The notes under the pieces were generated by a model that was not told the origin of the DNA, ran no database searches, and worked only from the letters and a program-made list of their open reading frames with translations. Shown one piece after another: positions 16,723 through 24,678 of a stretch of 39,372 nt of DNA (its first letter is position 1; each line of letters begins with the position of its first letter). The stretch is from [Clostridium] symbiosum ATCC 14940. GTDB taxonomy: Bacteria; Bacillota; Clostridia; Lachnospirales; Lachnospiraceae. Both the position numbers and the translations under genes were made by a program. The DNA is taken from contig NZ_KE993038.1 of NCBI RefSeq assembly GCF_000466485.1, positions 7,492-46,863 of the forward strand, written 5' to 3'.

Positions 16723-17619
16723 CTAAGATTTATCACTCAGATACTCTTTCAAATAAGCCGACAGGGACATGATGAGAGCCAGGTTGGGATGGTTTTTCCT
16801 GGCAACCAGCGTGATGGTGTAGGGAAAAAGATTGTGCTCAAACGGCATTATATCGAGGTCCGGGAATTTGGGGAGGAATACATCGGTAAAATATCCCTTG
16901 ATTGTAATTCCTGCGCAGCGATCCCGGCTGCAGGTTTCATACATATAGAGTGTATCGCTGACACGCAGGATCTCTTTGGGAAGACAGTGATTATTTTTAC
17001 AGAATTCCGTAAAATCATGGTAAGCCAGATCATTAATGGACAGGACAAAGGACTCCTCCTTTAAGTCCTGCAATTCGGCATATTCCTCCTGAAGCGCAGG
17101 ATGTTCCTTCGGAAGCAGCAGGACGCGCTCCTGGGTTTTCAGCTCATACTGGTAATATTCCTTTCCCGGTGTGTAATCCGAAATAATTAAAATATCCAGC
17201 TCCTTGTTATTCAGAAGTTCGATACTTTGCCGGTAGGTGTACTCTTCGACGTCATAAGAGATAAGGGGGTAATCTTTAAAAAAGTCTTTCCACATGGTTT
17301 TCGATATGAAATACCGGCACCCGGCGCCCAGACCGATTTTCAGGCAGCCATAGTTCTGACGGACGAATTCGTTCATGTGCTTTTCAAGCGTTCTCATCTC
17401 CCTTAGCGCAGGCTGGCAGGACACATAGAGTTCCTGTCCAAGCGGCGTTGGAATAACGCCTTTATGGTTTCTGTAAAAAAGCTGTGCATTTAATTCTTGT
17501 TCCAGCGTGGCCAGAGCCCGGCTCAATGCCTGCTGGGAGATGAAAAGAGAATCCGCTGCTTTAAAAAAGCTGCCGCTTTCGTAGACCTTAACAAAATATT
17601 CTAACTGCCGTATGTTCAT
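16723..17619 (-). CDS. LysR-type transcriptional regulator
   Basis: The 298-residue protein has the LysR winged helix-turn-helix at residues 1-60 (RQLEYFVKVYESGSFFKAAD, then ISQQALSRALATLEQEL) and a periplasmic-binding-like effector domain from about residue 90. It is divergent from the catabolic operon starting at 18272, the usual place for an activator of that operon, although 650 bp of repeat-rich DNA lie between them. The ligand is probably the substrate or a product of that pathway, by inference. The ribosome site is weak (GAAG). Confidence 0.9.
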   Translation of the reverse strand: MNIRQLEYFVKVYESGSFFKAADSLFISQQALSRALATLEQELNAQLFYRNHKGVIPTPLGQELYVSCQPALREMRTLEKHMNEFVRQNYGCLKIGLGAGCRYFISKTMWKDFFKDYPLISYDVEEYTYRQSIELLNNKELDILIISDYTPGKEYYQYELKTQERVLLLPKEHPALQEEYAELQDLKEESFVLSINDLAYHDFTEFCKNNHCLPKEILRVSDTLYMYETCSRDRCAGITIKGYFTDVFLPKFPDLDIMPFEHNLFPYTITLVARKNHPNLALIMSLSAYLKEYLSDKS

Positions 17620-17649
17620 ATCTTCACTTCTTTCTGATGAAAGTCAAAA

Positions 17650-17893
17650 CTGCCGCTATGAGGCCAATATCCCATGTTCCTTCAAGGAACATGGAGTCTC
17701 CGACGGAAAACAGCGCCGGATTTCTGCGGTGAACGCAGAAACCGTTTATGCGCGGTATAATGCCCGCTATGCGGCCATTATCCCATGTTCCTTCAAGGAA
17801 CATGGGAGTCTCCGACGGAAAACAGCGCCGGATTTCTGCGGTGAACGCAGAAACCGTTTATGCGCGGTATAATGCCCGCTATGCGGCCATTAT
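17650..17893. repeat. 112-bp tandem repeat, two full copies plus a part
   Basis: The same unit occurs with a step of 111-112 bp: CCCATGTTCC at 17671 and 17782, and TGCCCGCTATGCGGCCATTA at 17761 and 17873. The copies are nearly identical, differing by one G. Each contains a 23-bp near-perfect palindrome (CCATGTTCC, five bases, GGAACATGG), a hairpin TTTCTGCG/CGCAGAAA, and GGTATAATG/CATTATACC arms. There is no spacer variation, so it is not a CRISPR. Open frames across it are by-products of the repetition. It lies between the divergent LysR and enolase-family genes. Confidence 0.92.
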
Positions 17894-17960
17894 ACCATAA
17901 ATCCCCTGCTAAATGCTATGGGTTCGTCTTCTGCCGGTACAGGGAGGGAAGCCGGAGCTG

Positions 17961-18077
17961 CTTTTCACCACAATCAACGGCGTTTTTTTTCGTTTTTGCA
18001 CATCGCGTAGCGTGTTATTTTCACCCCCCCGCCAAAAGCGGCGTGCTGCGGACAAGCGGGATACTGCCTGTGAACAG
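17961..18077 (+). repeat. Family 1 repeat, copy C, degenerate
   Basis: The segment CTTTTCACCACAATCAACGG matches the inside of copy E. GCACATCGCGTAGCGTGTTA matches the right half of copy A. The end CCTGTGAACAG (18067-18077) matches the end of copy B. The left end and the GCGAGGTGTTTT core are missing and no target duplication is seen. The rest of 18078-18271 is AT-rich and should hold the operon promoter; no consensus pair stands out. Confidence 0.75.
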
Positions 18078-18271
18078 GAATGCCGGATATACAACAAAAA
18101 GGTGTAACAGTGTAAAAAAAATACTGTTTTTAATTGAAATATGTTTCTGCTAAAATGTAGTCAAGTAAAAAGACTGTAAATAAGTGATAAAACACATTAA
18201 AATCAATTAAAACCCGGGTTGATAATAAAAAGCAAGAAAAAAGATTAAATGCACAATGACAGGAGGTTGAG

Positions 18272-19420
18272 ATGAAAATAACGGATATTACCTATGACTG
18301 TGTCCAGGTTCCTTTTCCGGAGGAATTCCATCCCACCTGGTATCCGGGAAAAACGGAACAGGGGCAGGTCATCTTCGTAGTCCGTGTACACACGGATGAA
18401 GGGATAACCGGCTATGCAAATATGGAGGCGCCCCATGGAATCCTGAAGCTGGTCTGCGCAACGATGGATTATGCGAAAGAGATGATAATCGGCGACTCCC
18501 CCTTTGATATTGAAAAAATCATGTTTAAGCTGCGCAATGTAGCCCGAATCGCCACCAGACCATGGGTAATCGAGAACGCCTGCTGGGACATTATCGGCAA
18601 AGCAGCAGGGCTTCCGGTCTGTCAGCTTCTGGGAGCCTGCCGTGACCGGATTCCGGTTTATGCAGCCTGGGGGGAAATCCGTTCGAATGAACAGAGAAAG
18701 GAAGATGCCGGGCGGCTCGTTGAGGAGGGATTTAAAGCAGTAAAAATACGTTTTACCCATGAAACGATAAGAGAAGATATTGCAATTGTAGAGGCAGTCA
18801 GGGAAGCCGTCGGGGATAAGCTGGAAATCATGGTGGATGCCAACCAGGGAACCGCCTGTGAACGGAACAATAACGGCTTTCCCTATGTCTGGAGTTATGA
18901 GAGGGCGAGGGATACGGCAAGGGAAATGGAGCGGCTGGGCTGCGCATGGCTGGAGGAACCGCTCTGGAGATATAATTTCGACGGGCTGGCAAAGCTGAAT
19001 GAAGAAGTGGATATTCCGATTGCGGGCGGCGAAATTAATATAGGCATACCTGATTTTAAAATCATGCTGGAAAAAGGATGCTATGAGATTTTACAGCCAA
19101 ACTGTACGATGAGTACCGGAATCAGTTATATCAGGAAGATAGCGGCTCTTGCTGATTCATACGGAAAGACCGTGAACCCGCATGCTTACATACCGGGTAC
19201 GGGAGTGCTGCAGAGCATGCATATGGTTGCGTCGATTCCGAACTTTACTTGGCTCGAATACCCATATGATCCGCCGACACTTACGCCGGGAGCATTTCAG
19301 GGGATTCTGTCGGAACCTTATTTTGTTGAAAAAGACGGCTGTATTCCTCTGCCGAAGAAGCCGGGATTTGGGATTGAGATTGATGAAGAACTGGTGAAAA
19401 AGTACAGCATTCTGCATTAA
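18272..19420 (+). CDS. Enolase-superfamily (mandelate racemase/muconate cycloisomerase-like) enzyme
   Basis: These enzymes remove a proton next to a carboxylate and then racemise, dehydrate or cycloisomerise acids. The 382-residue protein has the capping domain (1-120) and a barrel with Lys158-x-Arg160, metal ligands Asp189 (MVDANQG), Glu228 or Glu229 (WLEEP) and Glu254 (AGGEINIG), and His304 (NPHAYIPG). At the position where mandelate racemase types carry the Asp of the Asp-His dyad (QPD), this protein has Asn277 (LQPNCTMSTGIS). The reaction is therefore uncertain; acid-sugar or hydroxy-acid dehydration is one option. ACAGGAGG precedes the ATG. It is the first gene of the operon. Confidence 0.85.
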   Translation: MKITDITYDCVQVPFPEEFHPTWYPGKTEQGQVIFVVRVHTDEGITGYANMEAPHGILKLVCATMDYAKEMIIGDSPFDIEKIMFKLRNVARIATRPWVIENACWDIIGKAAGLPVCQLLGACRDRIPVYAAWGEIRSNEQRKEDAGRLVEEGFKAVKIRFTHETIREDIAIVEAVREAVGDKLEIMVDANQGTACERNNNGFPYVWSYERARDTAREMERLGCAWLEEPLWRYNFDGLAKLNEEVDIPIAGGEINIGIPDFKIMLEKGCYEILQPNCTMSTGISYIRKIAALADSYGKTVNPHAYIPGTGVLQSMHMVASIPNFTWLEYPYDPPTLTPGAFQGILSEPYFVEKDGCIPLPKKPGFGIEIDEELVKKYSILH

Positions 19421-19565
19421 AACCTGCGCATACGCCGGAGGAGAGCGGGCAGAAGGCAAAGCCGGAGACATGCCGGCGGACAGTTGATACTGAAGAGCAA
19501 CAGTTTATGCTGTCTGAAATTTACACTGAAGAGAAGTTATATTTGTGAAATACAGGAGGAAGGGT

Positions 19566-20945
19566 ATGAATATTTTACAGCTTATAGTTGTAGTTATGGT
19601 TTTATATCTTGGGGGAATGCTGGCTGTAGGTTTTTATGGCAAAAAGTATGCCAATTCATTTGAAGATTACCTAACGGCGGCGAAACAGGGAACATTTCTT
19701 ATGGTCTGCGGATCCTACATCGGTTCCCATATAGGAAACGGTATTGTAGTGGGCGGCGCGGAGTACGGCGCGATTTATGGAATCGGAGGGATTTGGTACG
19801 GTGTCGGTTCGGCTTTGGGTTATGTTCTTTTTGCTTTTGTCTTATCAAAGAGACTTTACCGTTCGGAACAACTGACAATGTCGGATATTTTAAATCACCG
19901 GTACGGAGCCAGAATCACCGGTACTATTTTTGCAGTGTTCAATGCTTTGGCGGCTATGAGTATTATGGCCGGACAGATTATTGCGGGAAAGAACCTGTTC
20001 TCCTATTTCGGAATGAATGCAACGCTGGGGGCGGCGGCTGTATGTATTATTGTTTTTATCTATTCAACGATGTCGGGCCAGTGGGGCGTTTTGATGACAG
20101 ACATGATTCAGGTTGCCGTGATTTTCTTCTGTACGGTGATAGTCTTCGGATGCATGTTGTCACAGGGAGGATTGGGCCTGATGAGAGAAGTCCTTCCAAG
20201 CTCTTTTTATGAGCTGATACCTTTTGAAATTGATACATGGGTTATGATGCTGTTTCCGTCCATGCTGTACGGCCTGATTTCGAGTGCATCTTTCCAGAGA
20301 AATATGTCTTGTAAGGATGAAAAAACGGCATTTCATTCCGCATTTTGGGGAGCTATGATCCTGCTTCCATATGTGGTTCTTCCGGTCATGATTGGTATGT
20401 ACGGCATTGCTTTATACCCGGATGCTGCGCCTGGAACGATTTTGTTCCATGTTCTGATTGAGGCATTCCCACCGCTCGTAGCGGCCCTTATGATTGCGGC
20501 ACTGATGGCAGCAGTTATGTCAACTGTGGATTCCCAGTTAATCTATGTGACGGGTTCATTTACCAATGATATTTATAAAGCATATTTTGACAAGAATGCC
20601 AGCGAGAAAAAGCTCAACAGGATTGCCCATGCTGCAACCTTTTTAATCGGCATTATCGTGCTTTACCTGGCATTGGGGGCAAAGACGATTATCTCCATGC
20701 TGTCGGCGGCTTATACCTTTATGTGTGCCGGAACGCTGGTTATGTTTGTCGGCGGAATATTCTGGAAAAAGGCCACAAAGGCCGGCGCAATTGCCAGTTC
20801 CATCACAGGCATGTTATTTGTTATCCTCTACAAATATTGCGGAGTGCAGCTTCCGGTCTCCTCTATTTTCCCGATTCTGCCGTCCCTGATTGCGTATATC
20901 ATTGTAAGCCTGATGACGCAGCCGAAGGAGGCAGCTAAACGATAA
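19566..20945 (+). CDS. Sodium:solute symporter (SSS family)
   Basis: The 459-residue protein has about 12-13 membrane helices and the layout of the SSS family (TC 2.A.21): an N-terminal helix, then NSFEDYLTAAKQGTF with a following glycine-rich helix, and the central YSTMSGQWGVLMTDMIQ segment typical of the group. AGGAGGAAGGG sets the ATG at 19566. It lies 145 bp after the enolase-family gene in the same direction and probably imports the carboxylate that starts the pathway. The substrate cannot be read from sequence. The gap 19421-19565 shows no feature. Confidence 0.9.
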   Translation: MNILQLIVVVMVLYLGGMLAVGFYGKKYANSFEDYLTAAKQGTFLMVCGSYIGSHIGNGIVVGGAEYGAIYGIGGIWYGVGSALGYVLFAFVLSKRLYRSEQLTMSDILNHRYGARITGTIFAVFNALAAMSIMAGQIIAGKNLFSYFGMNATLGAAAVCIIVFIYSTMSGQWGVLMTDMIQVAVIFFCTVIVFGCMLSQGGLGLMREVLPSSFYELIPFEIDTWVMMLFPSMLYGLISSASFQRNMSCKDEKTAFHSAFWGAMILLPYVVLPVMIGMYGIALYPDAAPGTILFHVLIEAFPPLVAALMIAALMAAVMSTVDSQLIYVTGSFTNDIYKAYFDKNASEKKLNRIAHAATFLIGIIVLYLALGAKTIISMLSAAYTFMCAGTLVMFVGGIFWKKATKAGAIASSITGMLFVILYKYCGVQLPVSSIFPILPSLIAYIIVSLMTQPKEAAKR

Positions 20946-21022
20946 CCTGCATGCTCCGTGAAATCATTCATGGATAAACTGGATCCGGAAAAATGGAGCG
21001 GAGGCGGGTAAAGCAGAAGCGT

Positions 21023-21047
21023 GCCGGTAATCTACATTCTTACCGGC
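21023..21047 (+). other. Hairpin between symporter and nitroreductase genes
   Basis: GCCGGTAA (21023-21030) and TTACCGGC (21040-21047) form a perfect 8-bp stem. GGCGGG and CCCGC outside it may extend the structure. No T-run follows, so it is more likely an mRNA processing or stability element than a terminator. Confidence 0.5.
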
Positions 21048-21085
21048 GGCCCCGCTTCCCTGTTTGCAGAGGAAAGCGTGAGGAT

Positions 21086-21595
21086 ATGAGAGAGATATTT
21101 GAGAGAAGAAGTACCCGGAAATATCAGGACAGGCCGGTTGAGCCGGAAAAAATAAGGCTTATTCTGCAGGCCGGAATGTGTGCGCCTTCGGCCGGGAATG
21201 AGAAGCCGTGGCATTTTGTGGTGGTGGAGGAACGGGAGGAACTGATAAAACTATCAAAGCTCCATCCCCACGCGGCTATGCTGCCGGAAGCTGCCTTTGC
21301 CGTGATCTTGTGCGCAGACCCGTCACTTCAGAAATACAGGTTTGATTTCTGGATCCAGGACTGTTCTGCGGCGGCGGAAAATATGCTTCTGGAGGCTGAG
21401 CATCTGGGGATTGGAGCCGTATGGCTGGGAGTTTACCCGAACGAAGAAAGAATTAAAACAATGAGGCCGGTATTTGATATACCGGATGAGATTGAAATAT
21501 TCTGCCTGCTGTCCTTCGGATATCCGGAATTTAAGAAGACGGCAAAGGACAGGTGGGACGGGAGCCGTGTACATAACGGGCGGTGGAACCAATAA
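21086..21595 (+). CDS. Nitroreductase family flavoprotein
   Basis: The 169-residue protein shows the FMN-binding start IFERRSTRKYQDRPV and APSAGNEKPWHFVVV (about residues 33-47), then the C-terminal ENMLLEAEHLGIGAVWLGV typical of the family. These enzymes are FMN-dependent NAD(P)H oxidoreductases. Anaerobes use them for nitro compounds, quinones or enoate-like reductions. The ATG at 21086 follows GTGAGGA, and the longer upstream reading has no ribosome site. Placed among CoA-pathway genes, it may catalyse a redox step of the pathway; that is inference. Confidence 0.86.
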   Translation: MREIFERRSTRKYQDRPVEPEKIRLILQAGMCAPSAGNEKPWHFVVVEEREELIKLSKLHPHAAMLPEAAFAVILCADPSLQKYRFDFWIQDCSAAAENMLLEAEHLGIGAVWLGVYPNEERIKTMRPVFDIPDEIEIFCLLSFGYPEFKKTAKDRWDGSRVHNGRWNQ

Positions 21596-21621
21596 GAAGA
21601 AAAATCAGGAGGATATGAAAA

Positions 21622-22434
21622 ATGAGTCAGACAGATGTACTTTTATATGAGAAAACAGGAAAAATAGGCCGGGTGATTATCAACCGCCCGAAGGCCAGAA
21701 ATGCATTCAACCAGGAGCTGGTGGAAAATCTGGGCGAATTTATCAAGCTGGCGGATCAGGATCCGGACACGAACGTGATTGTAATCAGCGCCGTGGGTGA
21801 TAAGGCATTCAGTGCAGGCTTTGATATTAAAGAAAGCATCGGAGAACCGATTGTCGATGTGATTCCGAGAAGAGAGAATACGGCGATGGAGCTGAATACA
21901 TGGCGTGAGGTGTGGAAGTGCAAAAAGCCGGTCATAGCATCGGTACAGGGCTTCTGCATCGGCGGTGGTCTGCATCTCGCCTTTATGTGCGATTTGATTA
22001 TTGCATCGGAGGACGCAAGGTTTGGCGAGCCGGAGGTTGCATTTTCGTATGTCCCCGACATTCTGATCGAGCCGTGGAAACTTCCGATGAATAAAGCAAG
22101 GCAGCTTCTTTATCTTGGCGAATACCTGACTGCGGAAGAACTCCGCGAGTGCGGAGTGGTAAATAAGGTGGTTCCCTTTGAAAAACTGGAAGAGGAGACG
22201 ATGAAAATAGCCGGACGGCTTGCGGAAATGCCTTCGGACACAATGATGATGCTTAAATATCAGGTCAACAAGACCTATGAGATTCAGGGAATGGTTAATG
22301 CCATGGATTTTGCGGCGGAAATATTCAGCCTGTGCCGTATCAACCAGGCCCAGACACAGAAAGAGTTTAATGAGATTGTGAACAGCCAGGGACTGAAGGC
22401 GGCTCTGGACTGGAAGAATAACCATAACAGTTAA
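21622..22434 (+). CDS. Enoyl-CoA hydratase/isomerase family protein
   Basis: The 270-residue crotonase-fold protein has both oxyanion-hole segments: FSAGFDIKE (about residues 68-76) and GFCIGGGLHLAFMCDLIIA (about 112-130). In the active-site stretch after FGEPEV, however, the usual GLLPGAGGTQRL of hydratases is replaced by AFSYVPDILIEPWKLP. The reaction may therefore be other than plain hydration, such as isomerisation, decarboxylation or hydrolysis of an acyl-CoA. The gene starts 26 bp after the nitroreductase with an AGGAGG site and is followed 23 bp later by the CoA-transferase. Confidence 0.87.
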   Translation: MSQTDVLLYEKTGKIGRVIINRPKARNAFNQELVENLGEFIKLADQDPDTNVIVISAVGDKAFSAGFDIKESIGEPIVDVIPRRENTAMELNTWREVWKCKKPVIASVQGFCIGGGLHLAFMCDLIIASEDARFGEPEVAFSYVPDILIEPWKLPMNKARQLLYLGEYLTAEELRECGVVNKVVPFEKLEEETMKIAGRLAEMPSDTMMMLKYQVNKTYEIQGMVNAMDFAAEIFSLCRINQAQTQKEFNEIVNSQGLKAALDWKNNHNS

Positions 22435-22457
22435 GACAGGTATACTGGAGAAAGATA

Positions 22458-23756
22458 ATGGAACAGACGTGGAAAGATATCTATAATAGAAAACTGATTA
22501 CGGCCGCACAGGCGGCGGCTATGGTGCAAAACGGCGACAGCTTCTGCGCCGTGACGAGGGAGCCGAAGACGATCCTCCGGGAACTGGGGAAAAGAAAAGA
22601 TTTAAAAAACGTGACATATTATTGTTCTCAAACCAACTTCCTGGGAGAACTGATGGGACTTCAAAATGAGGTGAAGGTTTTATTGAGCTTCATGGACGGA
22701 ATGAACCGGGAATTCGTGGAAGACGGCCGCGCCGAATTTGTCCCCTGTAATTTTTCAGGATATGGAAAACTGTCCGTGAAGACTTTAAAATGCAGGATTG
22801 CAATGCCCTGTGTGTCAAAGCCTGATAAAAACGGATATGTCTCAATGGGAAATGCGGCCGACGGGATGCCGGTGATCTCCACGCAGACAGAACTCGCCAT
22901 TGCGGAAATTAACCCGGAGCTGCCGTTCGTACTCGGCGCCAATGTGAAACATATTTCAGAATTCAACTATATTGTGGAGGGGGACGGTTATCCTCTCAAT
23001 ATCAGGGCAATTGATGATTCGGAGGACAGCAGGGAGATTTACCAGGCAATCGGAGGATATCTTTCAGAGCTGGTAGAGGACGAGGCAACGATAGAAGTGG
23101 GACTGGGACGGCTGAATTCCTCCGCCATGATGTATATGGAGCCGAAAAAGGATTTGGGGGTTCATACGGAAATTTACGGCGACCTGCTGATGGAACTGAC
23201 AAAGAGAGGCATTATCACCAACCGGAAAAAAACATTGTATCCGGGTGTCTCTGTCTGTGCGCAGCTGGTGGGTTCCAGGGAATTGTTCGATTTCGCCGAC
23301 GGGAACCAGGGACTCAATATGAATAGCTGCCAGCAGGTGTTAAATCCCGGAATTATCGCGCAGAACAGAAGGATGACAGCAATTAATAATGCCGTACAGG
23401 TGGATTTGCTGGGACAAGCCAACTCGGAATACCTGAAAGGAAAACAGTATTCCGGCATGGGAGGAATCGCCGATTTTTCTTCGGGAGCCGCGCTTTGCCC
23501 GGACGGAAAGTCCATTGTGGTCGTCGAGTCGGTAACAAAAAACGGAAAATATTCCAAGATTGTGCCGTCCTTCACACAGGGAACGCCGGTATCTCTGACA
23601 CGTACCATGGTTGAATATGTCGTCACTGAGTACGGAGCCGCCGTTCTGGCGGGAAAAACCGTGGAAGAGAGGGCAAAAGAGCTGATAAGGGTTTCCCATC
23701 CCAAATTCAGGGACGAGCTGACGTTCCAGGCAAAAGAGATGGGACTGATTGTATAA
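22458..23756 (+). CDS. CoA-transferase, acetyl-CoA hydrolase/4-hydroxybutyrate CoA-transferase family
   Basis: The 432-residue protein belongs to the Cat1/Cat2/AbfT group of CoA-transferases, which move CoA from acetyl-CoA or another acyl-CoA to a carboxylic acid through a glutamyl-CoA intermediate. The motif DLGVHTE ends in Glu238, at the place of the catalytic Glu of 4-hydroxybutyrate CoA-transferase. Later come GQANSE (about 319-324) and GGIADFSSGA, also typical. As the last gene of the operon it would activate the acid product for the crotonase-type enzyme upstream. The exact acid is unknown. A terminator follows at 23811. Confidence 0.88.
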   Translation: MEQTWKDIYNRKLITAAQAAAMVQNGDSFCAVTREPKTILRELGKRKDLKNVTYYCSQTNFLGELMGLQNEVKVLLSFMDGMNREFVEDGRAEFVPCNFSGYGKLSVKTLKCRIAMPCVSKPDKNGYVSMGNAADGMPVISTQTELAIAEINPELPFVLGANVKHISEFNYIVEGDGYPLNIRAIDDSEDSREIYQAIGGYLSELVEDEATIEVGLGRLNSSAMMYMEPKKDLGVHTEIYGDLLMELTKRGIITNRKKTLYPGVSVCAQLVGSRELFDFADGNQGLNMNSCQQVLNPGIIAQNRRMTAINNAVQVDLLGQANSEYLKGKQYSGMGGIADFSSGAALCPDGKSIVVVESVTKNGKYSKIVPSFTQGTPVSLTRTMVEYVVTEYGAAVLAGKTVEERAKELIRVSHPKFRDELTFQAKEMGLIV

Positions 23757-23810
23757 TACTGAAAATTGAATTACGCATACATCCCCATTACTACAGGGTG
23801 TAAATAGATT

Positions 23811-23849
23811 GCCGGTTTCTACTCCCCCAAAGAGAAACCGGCGTTTTTT
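23811..23849 (+). terminator. Terminator of the catabolic operon
   Basis: GCCGGTTTCT (23811-23820) pairs with AGAAACCGGC (23833-23842), followed by G and six T. The remaining DNA to 23937 shows no gene. Confidence 0.93.
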
Positions 23850-23937
23850 AACCGGAAAGTTTTCCTGTTAAATAAAAACCGCTCCGCGGAGAATCCCGAA
23901 AACAGAAACGGAACAGCTGCCATGCATTAAAATCAAG

Positions 23938-23990
23938 TTGCAAATAACCCTAAAAAACATTATACTGGACTAATATACATTCCAGTATAA
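23938..23990 (+). promoter_or_regulatory. Promoter with overlapping palindromic operator
   Basis: TTGCAA (23938-23943), 17 nt and TATACT (23961-23966) form a promoter. TTATACTGGA (23960-23969) and TCCAGTATAA (23981-23990) are perfect 10-bp inverted arms 11 bp apart. The left arm covers the -10 box and the right arm touches the ribosome site, so a bound dimer would block the thioesterase gene. Confidence 0.75.
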
Positions 23991-24003
23991 AGGAGGTCAT
24001 CAT

Positions 24004-24483
24004 ATGGATCAAAAACCTATGCGGCGCGTGGCGGACTCCGCGGTCACACAGACACAGATTGTACTAAGCAGCCATATCAACGGAGCCGGACGGCTGTTCG
24101 GCGGTCAGCTCATGGAGTGGATCGATATCGTGGCGGGAGTTGTGGCCCGCAGGCACTCCCACTGCAACCAGACTACTGCATCGGTCGACAACCTGCAGTT
24201 TAAAGAGGCGGTCCGTCTGAATGACACGCTTATCCTGCTGGGCAAGATCACATACGTCGGACACACTTCCATGGAGGTTCAGGTAGACAGCTATGTGGAA
24301 GATCTGGACGGAACGAGAAAGCTGGTTAATACCGCCTTTTTTGTTATGGTCGCCCTCGATGAAAAAGATCACCCCGTTCAGGTACCGGGGCTTATCCTGG
24401 AGACAGAAGAAGAAAAAGCGGCCTGGGAATCAGGAAAACGCCGCAATGAGCTGAGAAAGCAGCGCCGGATTGAAAAATATTAA
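24004..24483 (+). CDS. Acyl-CoA thioesterase (hotdog fold)
   Basis: The 159-residue protein matches the YciA/BACH-like hotdog thioesterases: INGAGRLFGGQLMEWIDIVAG (about 25-45) contains the GG-x-LM-x-W-x-D signature, and VDNLQFKEAVRLNDTL follows. Such enzymes hydrolyse acyl-CoA to free acid and CoA in the cytoplasm. AAAGGAGG precedes the ATG. It lies just downstream of the CoA operon but has its own promoter and a palindromic operator, so it could drain acyl-CoA made by that pathway; that link is inference. Confidence 0.92.
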   Translation: MDQKPMRRVADSAVTQTQIVLSSHINGAGRLFGGQLMEWIDIVAGVVARRHSHCNQTTASVDNLQFKEAVRLNDTLILLGKITYVGHTSMEVQVDSYVEDLDGTRKLVNTAFFVMVALDEKDHPVQVPGLILETEEEKAAWESGKRRNELRKQRRIEKY

Positions 24484-24582
24484 AGTATTGGAGAAAACTC
24501 TATCGGCCGGCCGGAGGTCCTGACTTATCTATTTCTGCCGGTCTGTGCTGAACGGTGACATAACAATAAAGTGCGCGGGAGA

Positions 24583-24606
24583 TAAAAGTCTGGTATAATG
24601 ATAGCA
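24583..24606 (+). promoter_or_regulatory. Extended -10 promoter of the LOR/SDH gene
   Basis: TATAAT at 24594-24599 is preceded by TGG. The whole stretch TAAAAGTCTGGTATAATGAT nearly repeats the sensor-kinase promoter at 2165-2184. A second set of TATAC and TATAAG words lies nearer the gene (24631-24651). Confidence 0.5.
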
Positions 24607-24678
24607 CTGTGATCATTGATACTGCGGCGGTACTATACTGCTTTGGTATAAGTTAAATCATAACGAGGAGGATACTTC

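Noticed and set aside
17650-17893. CRISPR array
   Set aside because: The units are direct head-to-tail copies of 112 bp with no variable spacers and no cas genes nearby.
17612-18153. Open frames of 86 and 97 residues over the tandem repeat
   Set aside because: Their repetitive translation only mirrors the 112-bp DNA repeat; no ribosome site.
21643-22425. 260-residue open frame antisense to the crotonase-family gene
   Set aside because: Shadow of a gene with clear oxyanion-hole motifs.
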